64,000 bases of DNA from the NCBI GenBank assembly GCA_958496175.1, contig OY292278.1, positions 13,144,001 through 13,208,000 of the forward strand, given 5' to 3'. The DNA is from Sisyra terminalis. Taxonomy: Eukaryota > Arthropoda > Insecta > Neuroptera > Sisyridae. Below the pieces are notes generated by a model. The model saw only the letters and a program-made list of their open reading frames with translations, did not search any database and had not been told where the DNA came from. The translations under genes were made by a program, and so were the position numbers. Of the stretch, positions 12,831 through 25,572 are shown piece after piece (within the stretch, counting starts at the first letter, position 1; the number at the start of each line of letters is the position of its first letter).

Positions 12831-13911
12831 TAGGGTGTCCGTTATTTCCCAAATTGATTTTTTACAGCTATTGCCCTCTGAATTTTTAGTTTAAGATATA
12901 AAAAAAATTATCCAATACAATTAAGCTCTTAATTTCTTGATTAAACCGTGCCAGAATCATGTTAGTTTTACTATTGAAATAACATAGGATTATTAAACTT
13001 TTTAATTTTTTTTCTCAGAAACAAATAAATCAAAAGAAATAAGATTAAATTATTCTGACGTAAAACTTAACGCTCTACAAAAAAGGTGTCTTATGACTTT
13101 TCTAATAAATCACTCCATTAAAAGTTATTAAACATTTAACTTGAATTAATTTGTTTAATTTGTATTTTGTAATTTATTCAACATTTAATTTATTGACTAC
13201 AAGTTCTAAGAAATTTCTCATAGATGGCGTCAGGTGAAATGGTAAAAATTCGAATTTCAATTGAACTTTTGTCATTAGTCTCATTAATTAGTATGAAATT
13301 CACTTCGTAGGTACAAAATATTGATTAAAGTACGAAAATTTGTCCTGGATAAATTGAATTTCACGACTATAGCGAATTCGAATCTTATGTCACCTGTTTT
13401 AATTGTCAAAAAATGATTTTTTGTTTGTTTAATTTTCTGTTCGAGCCATAAAATTAGCACAAATAATCATTTGCGCTCTAATGATAATAATTTTTATCGT
13501 CTCTTCCAATGATTTTATAGTTAAAAAAGTAAAAATGAGCAAAAAGTTGAAAATATTGCAAGATTTATATTACGCACAAGTTAAATGTTGAATAAATTTT
13601 AATGGAGTGATTAAATAAAAATGCATAAGAGATCTTTTTTGTAGAACGTTAAATTTTACGTCATAATAATTTAATCTTAAATCTTTTCATTTATTTGTTT
13701 CTGAGAAAAAAAATTAAAAGTAAAAATTCAAATAACCCCATGTTATTTAAATGGTAAAAGTAACAAGATTCCGGCACGATTTAAAAAAGAAATTAAGAAC
13801 TTAATTGTATTGGATATTTTTTTTTATATTTTAAACTAAAAATTCAGGGGGCGAGGGGGCGAGGGGGCGATCGCTGTAAAAAAATCAATTTGGGAAATAA
13901 CGGACACCCTA
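12831..13911. mobile_element. foldback hAT-like non-autonomous element, 1081 bp
   Basis: The ends are long inverted repeats beginning TAGGGTGTCCGTTATTTCCC on both sides. They extend with interruptions for roughly 300 bp per arm (about 12831-13140 and 13570-13911). The exact 8-bp direct repeat ATATGCAT flanks the element at 12823-12830 and 13912-13919. An 8-bp duplication plus a TAGGG end fits the hAT superfamily (established knowledge). No transposase frame is present in the spacer. The right arm has a small tandem expansion absent from the left arm. P elements also make 8-bp duplications, so hAT is the likelier call but not proven. Confidence 0.8.
13846..13871. repeat. 8-bp tandem repeat, three units, in the right arm of the foldback element
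   Basis: The right arm reads about three head-to-tail units of GGGGGCGA where the matching part of the left arm (near 12872-12882) has a single related unit. The expansion therefore arose after the arms formed. Confidence 0.75.
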
Positions 13912-15535
13912 ATATGCATTCAATAGCTTCAATGTATAAACTTGATGAAAGCCTTGACATGCTGATTTTCCTGCTAATAATCAAAATATACAATTTTCAG
14001 TGTCGAAAATCATTTTTCTTCAAATTAAATTCCTTTTACCGAAATTGGTTTAGCATAAAGAGCAAAAAAAGAAGCCGTAGAAAGTAAACTTATCAAATTC
14101 AATTAAAAAATAGATAACAGTTTTATCGTATTAACTTGCATTCATTCATCAAATATATTTTTTAAGAATTTTTTTTTGTACAAAAAGTCCAATCGATAAT
14201 GGAAAAAAGCAAAAGTAACAATAACACAATACCCATCTGGCTGCATAGACGGCTTTTTAATCCACTCATTGGTTTAAAAGTCTTATTGATTTTGCTATAC
14301 ACATTTAAATCAATGTTATTTATCGTATTGTACCAACAAATAATAAAGTTTCACCGACAATTTTTTAATTAACGATCATAAAAAATGAACGGAAAATTAT
14401 TAAAAATTTAACTCAAAGGAAATTTCATTTAATTCCAACGTTGATTTTAATCATAAAGCTTACCAACTTTTGATAATCTATTTCATTAAAAGTTGACTTA
14501 AAACTTTGGTCTTTGATATTTGAACTATTTTTTTAACAAAAAAAAAAAGGAGATAAGATTTCTATTCAATTACTAGTTTAAAAACTTTCACAACACAAAA
14601 ATATGCATCGCTTGTTTTACCATAGTTATATGAAAGTTTGTTCAATTATTCAAATAAATTGTTTTCGTAATAAAGATAAAAAAATTGTTCAAAATTTAAT
14701 TTCATAATTTAAAAATTATTCACAATTTCATAATATCAAGCAGAAATGGACAAAAGTTTTTCAACCTATAGAAAATTATTATTTGAAAATTAGCACAGTT
14801 TAATTAGTTATTTTTGCTACAGTTGTTGCGGAAAATGTGCTGACGTCATCGCTTTTCGCTATACCATTAAATAAGTCCTCATTTGAATATCGTTACAATA
14901 TTTTGAACAGAATGTGATGTTTACAATGTTGTTATTCATATAGAAGTTGTCGAATAAAACGTTTATTAAAACCAAAAGTTAAAAGCTTAATTAAAATGTT
15001 ACTGTCATTGTCTGTGAAGTTTTGTATTATAATTTTTCATTGCATGAGTTACAAAGTGTTGCACAGTATTAGTTCATGCCTTAGGATTGTACAATGTTAT
15101 TTATCTTCCAAGTTTTGTGTTGTATTAAGTCTTATTTGCTGTTTATGGCTTTACAACATGATACGAATCATTCCTCAACTTAAGATTACCAAATTTGCTC
15201 CCGATAATGATTGAGTATCACTTTCTACAAATTACAAAAAATATAAGAATAAAAGTGTGAATTCTTAAATTCAAACTTTAAATTGCTTCAGTAACATAAC
15301 TTGGCATGCAAAAGGTTCAAGTAATATCCTACAAAACCATATCAAAAATTGTATTGTTTTCTAATAGCGATTACCATCACCATTAGTTATGCCTTCTCCA
15401 ATACATATTTGCTCAGAAAATTCGTTTATCAACAAAAGATCACAACTCACAATATTGTGGAAAAAATAAATTAAAAAATTTGGCAGAATACAACGTGCAA
15501 AACCAACCATCACAGCATTGAAAATATCTGCCTGT
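13912..15535. other. AT-rich intergenic DNA
   Basis: No gene or repeat is recognised. The open frame at 13890-14087 begins inside the foldback element's right end and is chance. The 72-residue frame at 14996-15214 is hydrophobic, but no motif or splice context supports it. Confidence 0.5.
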
Positions 15536-16039
15536 TTCAAGGGATGCAAATGATACATCGATTTTTTCAAACATCGATATATCGGTTATAAATATCGATG
15601 TTTTAATATACATCGATCTTGAAACCCTTAACATCGGTGATATATTGTTCTTCATGAGCGATGTCTTATGAACTATATTTTATCAAAGATCCACCCTACA
15701 GTCACGTGATTTACAGCAACCCACATAAATAGATACCTTTCTCAGTCACAGGCGTAGATTTATAAACTTCATCAGTTTATAATATAACACGTGAGATTAT
15801 TAGCCAACGGTAGATTAGCTGGGTTAAATTGTATTATAATGACGTTAGATTATCAAATGACGAAGTTTAAATTTTTATATTAAAATATTTAATTATTTAA
15901 GAAAAATTGTATTAGAAATTATTTAAATGATGGTAAGAACCATCGAAAAAAATCGAATTTTCGTTCATTTACTTCGATGTTTTCAACATCGATGTTTTAT
16001 TTTTAAAACTATCGATGTTCTAATATTGATGCTTCTTTG
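15536..16039. mobile_element. candidate small DNA transposon with CATCGAT subterminal repeats
   Basis: The left side (CAAGGGATGCAAATGATAC, followed by CATCGAT) and the reverse complement of the right side near 16011-16039 look like imperfect inverted ends. ATCGATGT-type words recur at both margins (about 15556-15640 and 15940-16020) with none in the middle 300 bp. That spacing fits subterminal repeats of a non-autonomous element. No target duplication could be matched. The alternative is a regulatory cluster, because CGATA and TATCGATA words are bound by BEAF-32 and DREF in flies. Confidence 0.35.
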
Positions 16040-18448
16040 ATAGAAATGTTACATCTTTACTTGTTTTCGATTTTTTTTTTGCCTAAAGTTGTCATTACTT
16101 ATTCTTTGAAATTTGGAGTAAAATTGATTTTTTTTTTAAATATTCCTTTAGTAATGACACTATTGCTTAAAACATATCCTTCTTAAAATATTTTCTTGTA
16201 TATTTTCATTGTGTGTTTTCAACTATTGGACTTGAAAAAATGTTGAATAAATCTAAATATAATTTTCAAATTAAAGTTTTTTATACTAATTGAAATAATA
16301 ATTGCTGAAAAGCTCTTTAAACAGTTTTAAATTGAGAATTATGAAAATAATTGACAGAAAAACATTTAATTCAATTATCTTTTATGTTTACAAAGTTTGT
16401 GGTTCTTATTCAGCAAGAGGAAAAATGTTTTAATAATGTCTACCCTCGCATTTTTCTATTTTACCGTATTGTTTTCCTACACAGGTGTAATTTAATTTCA
16501 ACATTTCAATATACAAGGCTTTTCATTAAATTCGATATAGTAGCCATACGAATTTGAAAAATTTTAATCACAAAAATTTTTGAAATATTTATGCACAGGT
16601 AATAAAAGGAAAAAGATGAAATCACAATTTTGTGAGATATAAACATTTAATTGAAAATGAAGATAAAATTGCATTGCATTGCTTAAAATAATAAATCAAC
16701 CTGTCGTATAAGTTGTATGGACTTTTCCTTAATTTAATTAAACTGGAAAAACATTTTTCTTGGAATTAAAAGTCAGTATATTTGTCTCCTAAAATATTGC
16801 ATAATTTAAAATTAAAAAAACAAAATGAAGAAAGATGGGAAATTTAAGTGGGTTGTTGGAAAATTTAAGACGTTCGATCGTTGCTTACTTTCTTCGTAAC
16901 GGATGTATTTAATTTTATTCATCCGATAATATTATCTTTGTAGAATATTTTATCATTGAAAACATCCTCAAAATCAATAACCATTTTGCTTGGAGAAGTT
17001 ATCTGTCGCATGCATCCATTTTACCTGCCATTAAAAGCTATGCTAGACCGTTTTTCAAGCTTATATCGAACAGCATATTTTGAATTACATAAATAAATGG
17101 AATGAAAAAAAAATAATTTAAATTTTTACTTTGTCTCTCTAATTATTCGACAAAAACGACAAATATTTAAGCCTCTTGTTGGAAGATTTATCAATCTTTT
17201 TTAAAATGCATTACGTTATTTTTTCTTTGTATTAGAATTTCAAAGAATATCTTTTAACTTTGGGATTTCATTTGATGTGAAAATATGCAATGAAAAAGAT
17301 TTTTTAGGCTTAAAAATGTTGAATTGATTTTTCGTTATTCTTTTCCTCATTATGAAATTTAAAAAAAAAAAATCGCCCGTCCCCTAAAGCAATTAATTAT
17401 AAATTAATAGGCCTTTTTGCATTAAAAATTTTCATGTCAAACATTTTCCACTAGCTTATACCGCAAACGAATTCCTGGAATCATTGCGCAACGAAATTAA
17501 ACTTTTTTAAATGCAAATGCATCTAATGCAAGATAATTAAACATTGCAAGACTAATTAAGACTTTCAAGTTTAAAAAACTTTAATGAAACCATATAAACG
17601 TCACTCGCTTTGATAAAGTTGTGGATTATTTTGTTTTATCCAAGAAAACAAAATAAAAATATGGTTAAATAAATACAAATTATGTCAATTTTGTTCACTT
17701 AATTACTTTCTTGTTAAAATTATAAAAGTTTGGTTAAATAAATGTAAAGTTGATTAATGTTGAAAGCCATTTCCATTTAAGTGATAACCGCAGAACTTTT
17801 AACTACAACCAAAGTGACTAAATGGACTTAATGAGTTTTATAGTAAAGCACTTTGATTTATTTTCTAGGTATTTAAAGCTTGGTAAGCTGATTTGAATAA
17901 AAGCTTTTATTCTCATTTAGTTACTAAAATATTCATAATTTTCTATGTCTTCTTAAATTGATGTTAAATTAGCAATGAAATTAATTTAATTATAACAATA
18001 ATAATAAAAAGTTATTACTTAAAAAAATTAAGTCTCAGATAAAATTTTGATTAGTTCTTTGGAAGAAAATTAATTGAAGTGGGGTCATTTATATTATACA
18101 CCCTCTAAATTTAATTCATTTTATCAAAATGTGAATATTTTTCCATTCAATTTGGTGAAAAATTCTTTGAAAATATGAAAACAACTTTAAATATTGCTTT
18201 GACAATGACTTTGCATTACAAAGAAAATAATATACATTAGAAGTATTGCCAATTACCTCAGAAATGGGGTAAAGAATGTGCACGTTTGTAATTGACTAAG
18301 AGAATATTTTTTGTTGGGTAAATTGAAAGATACTGATGGATTTTTTTCCATGAATAAGAGACAAATAATTGAACAGACAGTTCAACTCTTACTTTTACAT
18401 TAAACAAAAAGATAAGATCGATATAAATGAAGAATACATAAAGAGCTA

Positions 18449-18479
<31 letters not shown>

Positions 18480-21115
18480 TTTACCAAAAATGTTTTGATC
18501 TCTTTTTTTAATACAGTAATCAGTGGATAAGTCATCTAAATCACCAACGATGCTAAATTACTGGTAGTATAAATCATTAGGAACTACATTTTATATAATG
18601 CTAAAAATAAAATTCTAATATGAAATTTTTTTCGTTGTCAAAGACAGAGAAAACACCATTGAAGTAAATATTTTCTTGTTATTGTCAAAAATTTCCCCTA
18701 AAAAACGTAAAATCTTTTGGTTAGATAATTGGACTTGTAATTCCGACATAAGTTGCTCATTAAAATTCCGAAATAGCTATCGATGAAGAATGGAAGTATA
18801 TAAGAGTTGGAAACATTGATTCTCAGGAAATCTGATTATTTAAGAAAACCCAAATTGTCAAGAAATCAATAGTCTATCTGATATTTCACATATTTTTGGA
18901 AAAAACAACTCATATTTGATAATAGATATTGACCACTTTGGTTACGACGTCAGGCGGTCAAAAAAAGAACTAGTTTTTATGTGCTCTTTTATACACAACC
19001 TTGTTTAGTAATTGAATATTGTTAGTTTAAAAATCAAATGCAATGTTCTTAATTGAAATTGAAATGATTAAGTTCAGTTCTTATATAAAAAAGTAGACTT
19101 GAATCTGCTTTGAATGGTTATGGTATCAAATCACGTGAAAATGTAGAAATAAGTTTTCCTGCCATACTCAAGTTTAGTAGCTATTTTGTTTATTCTAAAA
19201 ATTTGTTAGGAAAGAAAATCAAAAATGTTTTCTTTCTTATGAAACCGGTCCTTCTATTTTGTGAAGCTTTTTATTTGAGGAAATTTTAACCAAAAGACTG
19301 TAAAATTCATCATATTTCTACTTGTATTTTCATTATTTTGCAACATTTAATTAAGTAAATATCGGTGTTAAAGGTTTTTTTTACATTACTAAGATTTTTT
19401 TGGCCTGGACTGGATTCAATCCAGTTGAAGACTAATTGTAAAGGAAATAAATGGAAATCATAACACCAATTCAACGTTAACATCTGAGCAAATCTTTGGC
19501 TGCACAAAATACGTAGCCATGTTTTTTAGCCGCACCTGGTCAGTTTTCAAGTGTATAAGAAAAGTAGGAATACTTGAGGAAAGAAAAAAGAGAGATTTTA
19601 GAACTATTTCAAAGAGAAATGCACTTCCTCAACGTTATGGACCTTACTTGGAAAATAAGAGGAATGTAAAAGCTTTAAAGTACATAACAAAAAAAGCCTT
19701 TTCTGCTTAAAAAATATATTCAATAACTTATTACATGCCTTTTTAAAGAAACGTTAAATTTTTGTTCAATGTTATCGCTTTCTTTGAAATAAAACTCAAA
19801 CGAAAGTATTTTTTGAAAAAAAAAAAACGAACAAATTCCATCAAAGAGTTGAAAAAAAGGATTTTTAATTAGCACCGCCAAAGAGAATACAATAAAAACT
19901 GTACAGCAAAAAAATATTCAAAGGACTTTTTTCTATACAATTTCTGCATAGATAATTCAAGATAATTTTTTTCATAATAAACTCCTCTACATGTTATGAA
20001 TATTTATCTTACAAAGTACCATACATGCACGACATTTTAAGCCAATTTAAAATATTCAAGGACTAAAACTAGATGTAAATTTGTATTCCTTCTATCAACT
20101 CCATAAAGAAATTTGCACCATAAAGCTCTTCACCTATCTGTGATTATATTTTCGCAAACCCAAATTTTTCATCGCCATAAAAACTAGGTACAAATGTACG
20201 TGAAGCAACGCTCAAATTGTTGTTTCTAGCAAAAGTGGGTCAAATTTGGATTAAAAGCTTCATACGTTATACGGCAAGATTTCGAAACAATTTATTTCAT
20301 AAATGAGCTTTTAAAAATAATTGAAATAAGTCTTGAAGCTGTTTACTCCAACACCAAAGCTGCACGAAATAGGAAATGTCTATTTTCGGAAACAATATTA
20401 ATTTAAAAAGGGGAAAACTGTTCATATTGCTCACGGGGTTTTCCAATGTCTTTTTGGAAAGCTCGGAATTATTAATTATAAATTAAATCGTTGGAACATA
20501 TAAATATGAAAATTGAATTTAATTTAACGCTTTAAATGTTAGGAAATTAATTAAGTAAATCGTAAATTTAATAAGAAATCATCTTCAATTAGAAAAGTAC
20601 GTCAAACATTTGATATTCACTAAGGTATTTTTTTTATATAAAAATGCGGTTGTTCTTGTTTGCGGATAAAATGTAATTAGTAAACTGAATTAGATAAGAC
20701 ATATTTACCTTCGGGCCAAGTGATATACTTTTCTATTGCTAATTCTAATTGATTTTTTTCTTCTTTTGTATTTCCATCGACCTTTTGTTGCAAATTTACA
20801 GCGTTTGGAAAATGTATTGTAAGGTTTATCAACGGTCAATAGCGACTATCTGTTTATACAGATGTGGTTGAACCATTATTTCAAGCATTTCCTTTGAGAA
20901 CAATTTCACAATATTACACGAAGTTTTGTATTTATTTTTGTCTGCATCATGTATTTTATCACTTATTCTTAACAGAATTGTGTATTCCTGGGTTTCATTT
21001 AACCATTATTTACCGTTGTGAAAATTTTGAATTGTTAAAATTTATTGAAAATTTAATTAATAATAAATAATAAAAGTTTTTTATTGGTCTACTCTACAGT
21101 AACAATATATATACA
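16040..21115. other. AT-rich intergenic DNA
   Basis: No gene or transposon is recognised apart from the AG microsatellite at 18449-18476. Two short frames (19310-19507 minus, 19519-19710 plus) sit in slightly GC-richer sequence, but neither resembles a known protein. Confidence 0.5.
18449..18476. repeat. (AG)14 microsatellite
   Basis: Fourteen uninterrupted AG dinucleotides, followed by GG. Confidence 0.95.
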
Positions 21116-22480
21116 ACTAGCTGAACCTCGCGACTTCGTCTGCGTAACGTATTTTATTTTTCTTATTCTTTTACAAAAAATATAATCATACATCAAATAA
21201 AAAATAAAAAATATCGCCAAGTTCAATAAATTCGGTCTTAGTTATGACTAAAAAAATTCGAAAGTTATCAAAATACTCGCATCAAAATAACTCCATCTCC
21301 CTTTTTCAATTCCCGAATGAACCTTTTCCCAAAAACTATTACACTATTGCTGACTGTTGCACTGTACAACACAACCGCGAAATTGAAATTTGTACAATTG
21401 CACAAAACCCAGTTCTTCCATAATCATGTATAACCATTATGTATCTTTAAATTTATTATTGAAATATCTGAATTTCAACTATATAATTAAACCATATTAG
21501 ATAGTCCAGAGTTCACCATACACGATTTGGCGTATGCCTTTTGCTCTGGAAGAGTATTTTAAATCTCTTTTATCATTATGATGAAATGATTATTTATTAT
21601 TTATCATTATGATGATTTCTGGCTGGAATTGCGAACTTTTTTCGTGATCCCTTTCACGTACTTGCAAATAAAAGGTATTGTCCCCCCCAAGAAAAAAATC
21701 CTGAATCCACTCTTGTCCGTTAGGGTAGGAATTTTCAAAAAAAAATCTTATCACATGGCTACTTCCTGTAAAGAATACACCGAATATTAAATTTCATCAG
21801 TCAGAGGAGTATATAAATACACCATTTTATATATGCACGGTTTTAAAAACGTTTTTATTTTAAGCTTTATTACTATTATTATAACTATTAACTACATTAG
21901 TATTACTATTACATTTTTTTCGTTAGTATTTCCTTACTGAGCAACCCGAAGGATCTATTTATAACAACTTTGTAAAAAAAGGCAATTTTTTGTGCTTTAA
22001 ATTAAATTACTGTGCTTTTTAATAGTTCAACTAAAAATATTAATACAGATCATTTTTCAACTTTTAAATACTTTTTCAATAATATATAACTCGCCTATCT
22101 AAAGTAATTTTTTTTTCATCCCTCAGTTTTTACGTAGGGGGTACATTCCCTTATTATTTTTAAGGAATGATAAATAGCCTAACGTGTGTGGGTAATTGTA
22201 TTATATCTTAGTATAAAGTTTCATTAAATTCGGTTGTTCCGTTCTTTAGTTAAATCACCAGCGCACGCGATGTAAGAAAGAGTTTTGGTATTTTTTTCAC
22301 ACATTATTGGAGTTTTAGTATGGATCCCTATTTTTTTTGAAAATTTAATAAAGCCCATGTTTACTATAAAAAATGTAGCTTCTCAACAATGAAAGAATTT
22401 TTCAAATCGATCAAGTAGTTTCGGAGCCTATTCAAAGCAAACAAACAATCAAATCTTTTCTCTTTATAATAATAGATAAA
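21116..22480 (+). repeat. long interspersed repeat with ACTAG head and CTTTATAATA tail
   Basis: The segment starts ACTAGCTGAACCTCGCGAC and ends with an A/C-rich tail (AAACAAACAATC) followed by CTTTATAATAATAGATAA. The same tail recurs at about 43640-43690, and the head is related to the one at 28973 on the other strand. A defined head plus a simple-sequence 3' tail suggests a retrotransposed element. No reverse transcriptase frame is readable, so I leave its class open. It contains a fragment of the MITE family seen at 1290-1560. Confidence 0.55.
21612..21716. mobile_element. fragment of the 1290-1560 hAT-like MITE family, inverted
   Basis: The sequence matches the reverse complement of 1290-1400 over about 100 bp, including the words TTTCACG and TACTTGCAAAT and the terminal AAAAAAATCCTGAAT. 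The other half of the MITE is missing. Confidence 0.65.
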
Positions 22481-22669
22481 AGAAATAAAATAATATAAAA
22501 GCAAAAATTCCAGACGCATGCCTTTGCCTTTGAACAACTTTAGGAAACATAGAAATTAGAAAAAAAAATTAATATGATTCTTAACTATATAAATATTTAA
22601 AGATATCTGTCTCTGATCACTGGGAAAAACGACCTAAAAAAACCCAGCGCTTATTTTGTTAATTAAAAA
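22481..22669. other. probable 3' untranslated remnant of the jockey-like LINE
   Basis: AT-rich sequence directly 3' (on the minus strand) of the last ORF of the LINE at 22670-23668. No end signal can be placed by eye. Confidence 0.3.
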
Positions 22670-23668
22670 TTAGTGAATAATATGTTTTATTCTCTTGTGT
22701 TTTCTTGTGCCATTATGGTTATAGCTGCCTATACTTTTTATTAGGGCACTCTCATTATCCTCGCATCTTAAAAATAATTTTTCACACACTTCCCATAAAA
22801 ATACTTTTATCATTGGAAGGTTTCTACCTTCATATAGTTGTTTAATCAGTGTATACCTGGGGGCATTTAGAACAAATCTTAAAAATTTGTTTTGTGTCAC
22901 TTGGAGTTTTTTAAGATTGGTTTCACTAGTAAAACTCCAGCATGGCGCAGCATACGTGAGCATTGGTCTTACCAGAGCTTTGTACAAAAGTATTTTGTTT
23001 TTTGTGCTTAAAGCACTGTTTCTATTTAGCAAGGGGAATAGACCCATAATAAGATCCTTTCCTTTTTGTACTTGATTATTTATATGTGCTGTGAATGTTA
23101 ATTTTTGGTCCCAAGTGACCCCCAGGTACTTTAGTGTGGGAGACCACTCTATTTCTTGGTTGGCAATTCTAACACGTTTCTTTTTAATTGGCCTTCGTTA
23201 AGTTATTAAAATGTCTTTTGTTTTTCCAGAATTTATTTTAATTTTTCATTTTAAGAAATATCTATTTATTCGATCTAAGTTTTTCGTTAGTTTATTGGCT
23301 ACTGTGTCAGTTCTCCAGGATGACACGGACAGTGCCGTATCATCTGCAAAAAGTGACACTGCTAAATTGTTCCTACAAGGGATGTCATTTAAATATATAA
23401 TAAATAATATAGGTCCTAGAACCGATCCTTGGGGTACACCGGCTGTTATTTTCTTTTGGTCAGACAATGTATTCGCCGTCTGAACCGGAAAAGCTCTGTT
23501 ATGGAGATAGGAAGATACCAATCTAATTAGGTACTTCGGACACCTGTATTTTATTAGTTTAAATAGCAGGCCAGCGTGCCAGACGGTATCAAATGCTTTT
23601 TCTTAACTTTTTCTTGTAAAACTCTTCGGTTGTATTGTCAACCAGCCTTGCTAGCTGAGCAGTTGTTG
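22670..23668 (-). pseudogene. jockey-like non-LTR retrotransposon, 5'-truncated reverse transcriptase
   Basis: The minus strand encodes the 3' part of a LINE reverse transcriptase. In order it shows HSTTAQL-type template contact (STTAQLARLVDN), AFDTVWHAGLL, the PQGSVLGPILF block, catalytic FADD (intact, near 23335), a KYLGVTWD block, and the C-terminal thumb with LLYKALVRPMLTYA and FLRFVLNAPRY. The gene is dead: there is a frameshift near 23605 and in-frame stops at 23246-23248 and 23198-23200. The endonuclease and ORF1 regions are absent, which is usual for 5'-truncated target-primed insertions. The family call rests on motif spelling typical of the jockey clade. Confidence 0.85.
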
Positions 23669-25528
23669 AGTGTAAATTTAATTAAAAATTTGTAATTAAC
23701 ACAAGAATGTAAATTTTATTAGAGATAAGTTGAATATTGTTTCATTAATTTTATTAAATTTATTTTGATTTTGATTTTAATTTTGAATTTGTCTCTTTTT
23801 TCTTATACAGCAATCTTTAGTAAACTTCATGTAATTAAGAAGAAGGTATTTCATTTGGAAAAAATTAATGCAATTTTATTTTGGGTTAAAATAGGCATAT
23901 GTTTTTTGTCAATAAAGGAATAAATTGTCTGATGAAATCTAATTGTCGTGGCGAATATTGAATACCACATCGATTGATTTGGTTTTCTTTGACTGAAATA
24001 TGCTGCAAATATTTACGATAAATAACCCTGTCGGTTGTTTAAGTGAGTTAGACAGTTTTTCTATAGATTTTCTTTTTCCATGTTCTTTCACACATCATGG
24101 CCTATATTTGAAAGTTTTCTGATTGATATTTTGTGAAGAAATATCAAAAATTTTAATTAAAAATGGAGATCTCATATTCAGCATTTTTTAATGTTTAATT
24201 TACTTGGATAAACATTATATTTTTTTAGTTAAAATAACTGTAGAACAGCTTCAATTCTATCCAATTCAAGTTTAAATATATCATACATTTTTCTTCTCAA
24301 AAATTTGACCCTTTTTTGAAGTCCTTTATAAAATAAAATCTTACATGGAAGGATTAAATGATTTTGCTTTGAACATTTGTTGCCATAACTTAAATGTTAA
24401 CAAAATACTTGTGAAAATAATATTATTTTCCACGTACCTAATAAAAATTAATTTTTCGTCTTTAGTGTATTAAAATTTTAATTGATATATTCATAGAAAA
24501 CCCCTTGAATTTAGATCAACCCATTTCCTTGTTTACATACTTGAAAAAAATGAACAGGATAAATGAAAGAGCTACTGAATAATTTGATTCAATTGTATGT
24601 TCTAATAACTAAATAAAATGTAAATACCAATTTCAACTACCACTTTGACAAGGTAATTAATTTGTGGCGAAATGATCAAAAATAATTTCTACTTATAAGT
24701 CAAACATGAATAAACCGAACATCATTTTTCATTTGCAGCAGTAGGTAGATGACTAACAAATTTCATGATTAAAGCAAAATTTAGTTCAGTTGAATATTTC
24801 ACTTGTAATTATATGGAACATTAAATGATTGCTGAGAGATAATTTACGATACGAGACAATAAAGCCTTCGGTATAGTTGCAATTCGATGTAGCTAGTTGA
24901 TATTCCCGAGGTGATTAATCTCTTTATCTTGAAAATGCAACACAGTATATACATATAGCGTTGCTGAAAACATCAATTTGCATGTAAATTCATTCGAGTC
25001 TAATTGAAATTTTGTCAGGTAGACAAAATTATTTTTCAGATTTACTCAATAATTAAATTAGAAGAAAGTTAACGGTTTGAAAATCATTTGAATTGACGTT
25101 TTAATATTAAAATTAATATATTTAACAGTATAATCAATAACAACATAATCAATTAGGTATTGAGAATGGTATTGAAGGTTATTAGATTAGTTTTTGATGC
25201 TGCATCATATACGATACATCTATAGTTTTATTTCGGACGTATGAGTGCTTTATACATATGGTATTCAATAAACACTTGCAATCTGCCCCCCGTCTACTAA
25301 CGCCAATACTTTTATGATGTTAATTTTTTTGTTGCAATCTTTCCTGGTTTCATAATTGTGTGGTTTTTGGTTAGTTTTTTATCGAATGTCATGCCTAAAA
25401 TTTTTAATGTGCTGGTATATTTCTGCAAATGTCCGTCAATATTAAAAATAATGCTTTCTAGTAATTTATGCCTCCTATCAACAAACATTTGATCGCAAGC
25501 TCAAACAATTGTATTTTTGACGTTTTTT
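23669..25528. other. AT-rich intergenic DNA
   Basis: No gene, repeat or RNA is recognised between the LINE fragment and the hammerhead-like remnant at 25529. Confidence 0.5.
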
Positions 25529-25572
25529 GCACGTACGTATTTTGATTGCTAAACAATCTTCTTCAGTAACAT
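25529..25572 (-). ncRNA. hammerhead-like remnant, family 2
   Basis: The minus strand reads CUGAAGAA, then a perfect stem II (GAUUG/CAAUC, loop UUUAG), then AAAA in place of GAAA, and UACGUA. Only the core region survives at this locus, without the long palindromic arms. Core substitutions predict inactivity. Confidence 0.35.
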
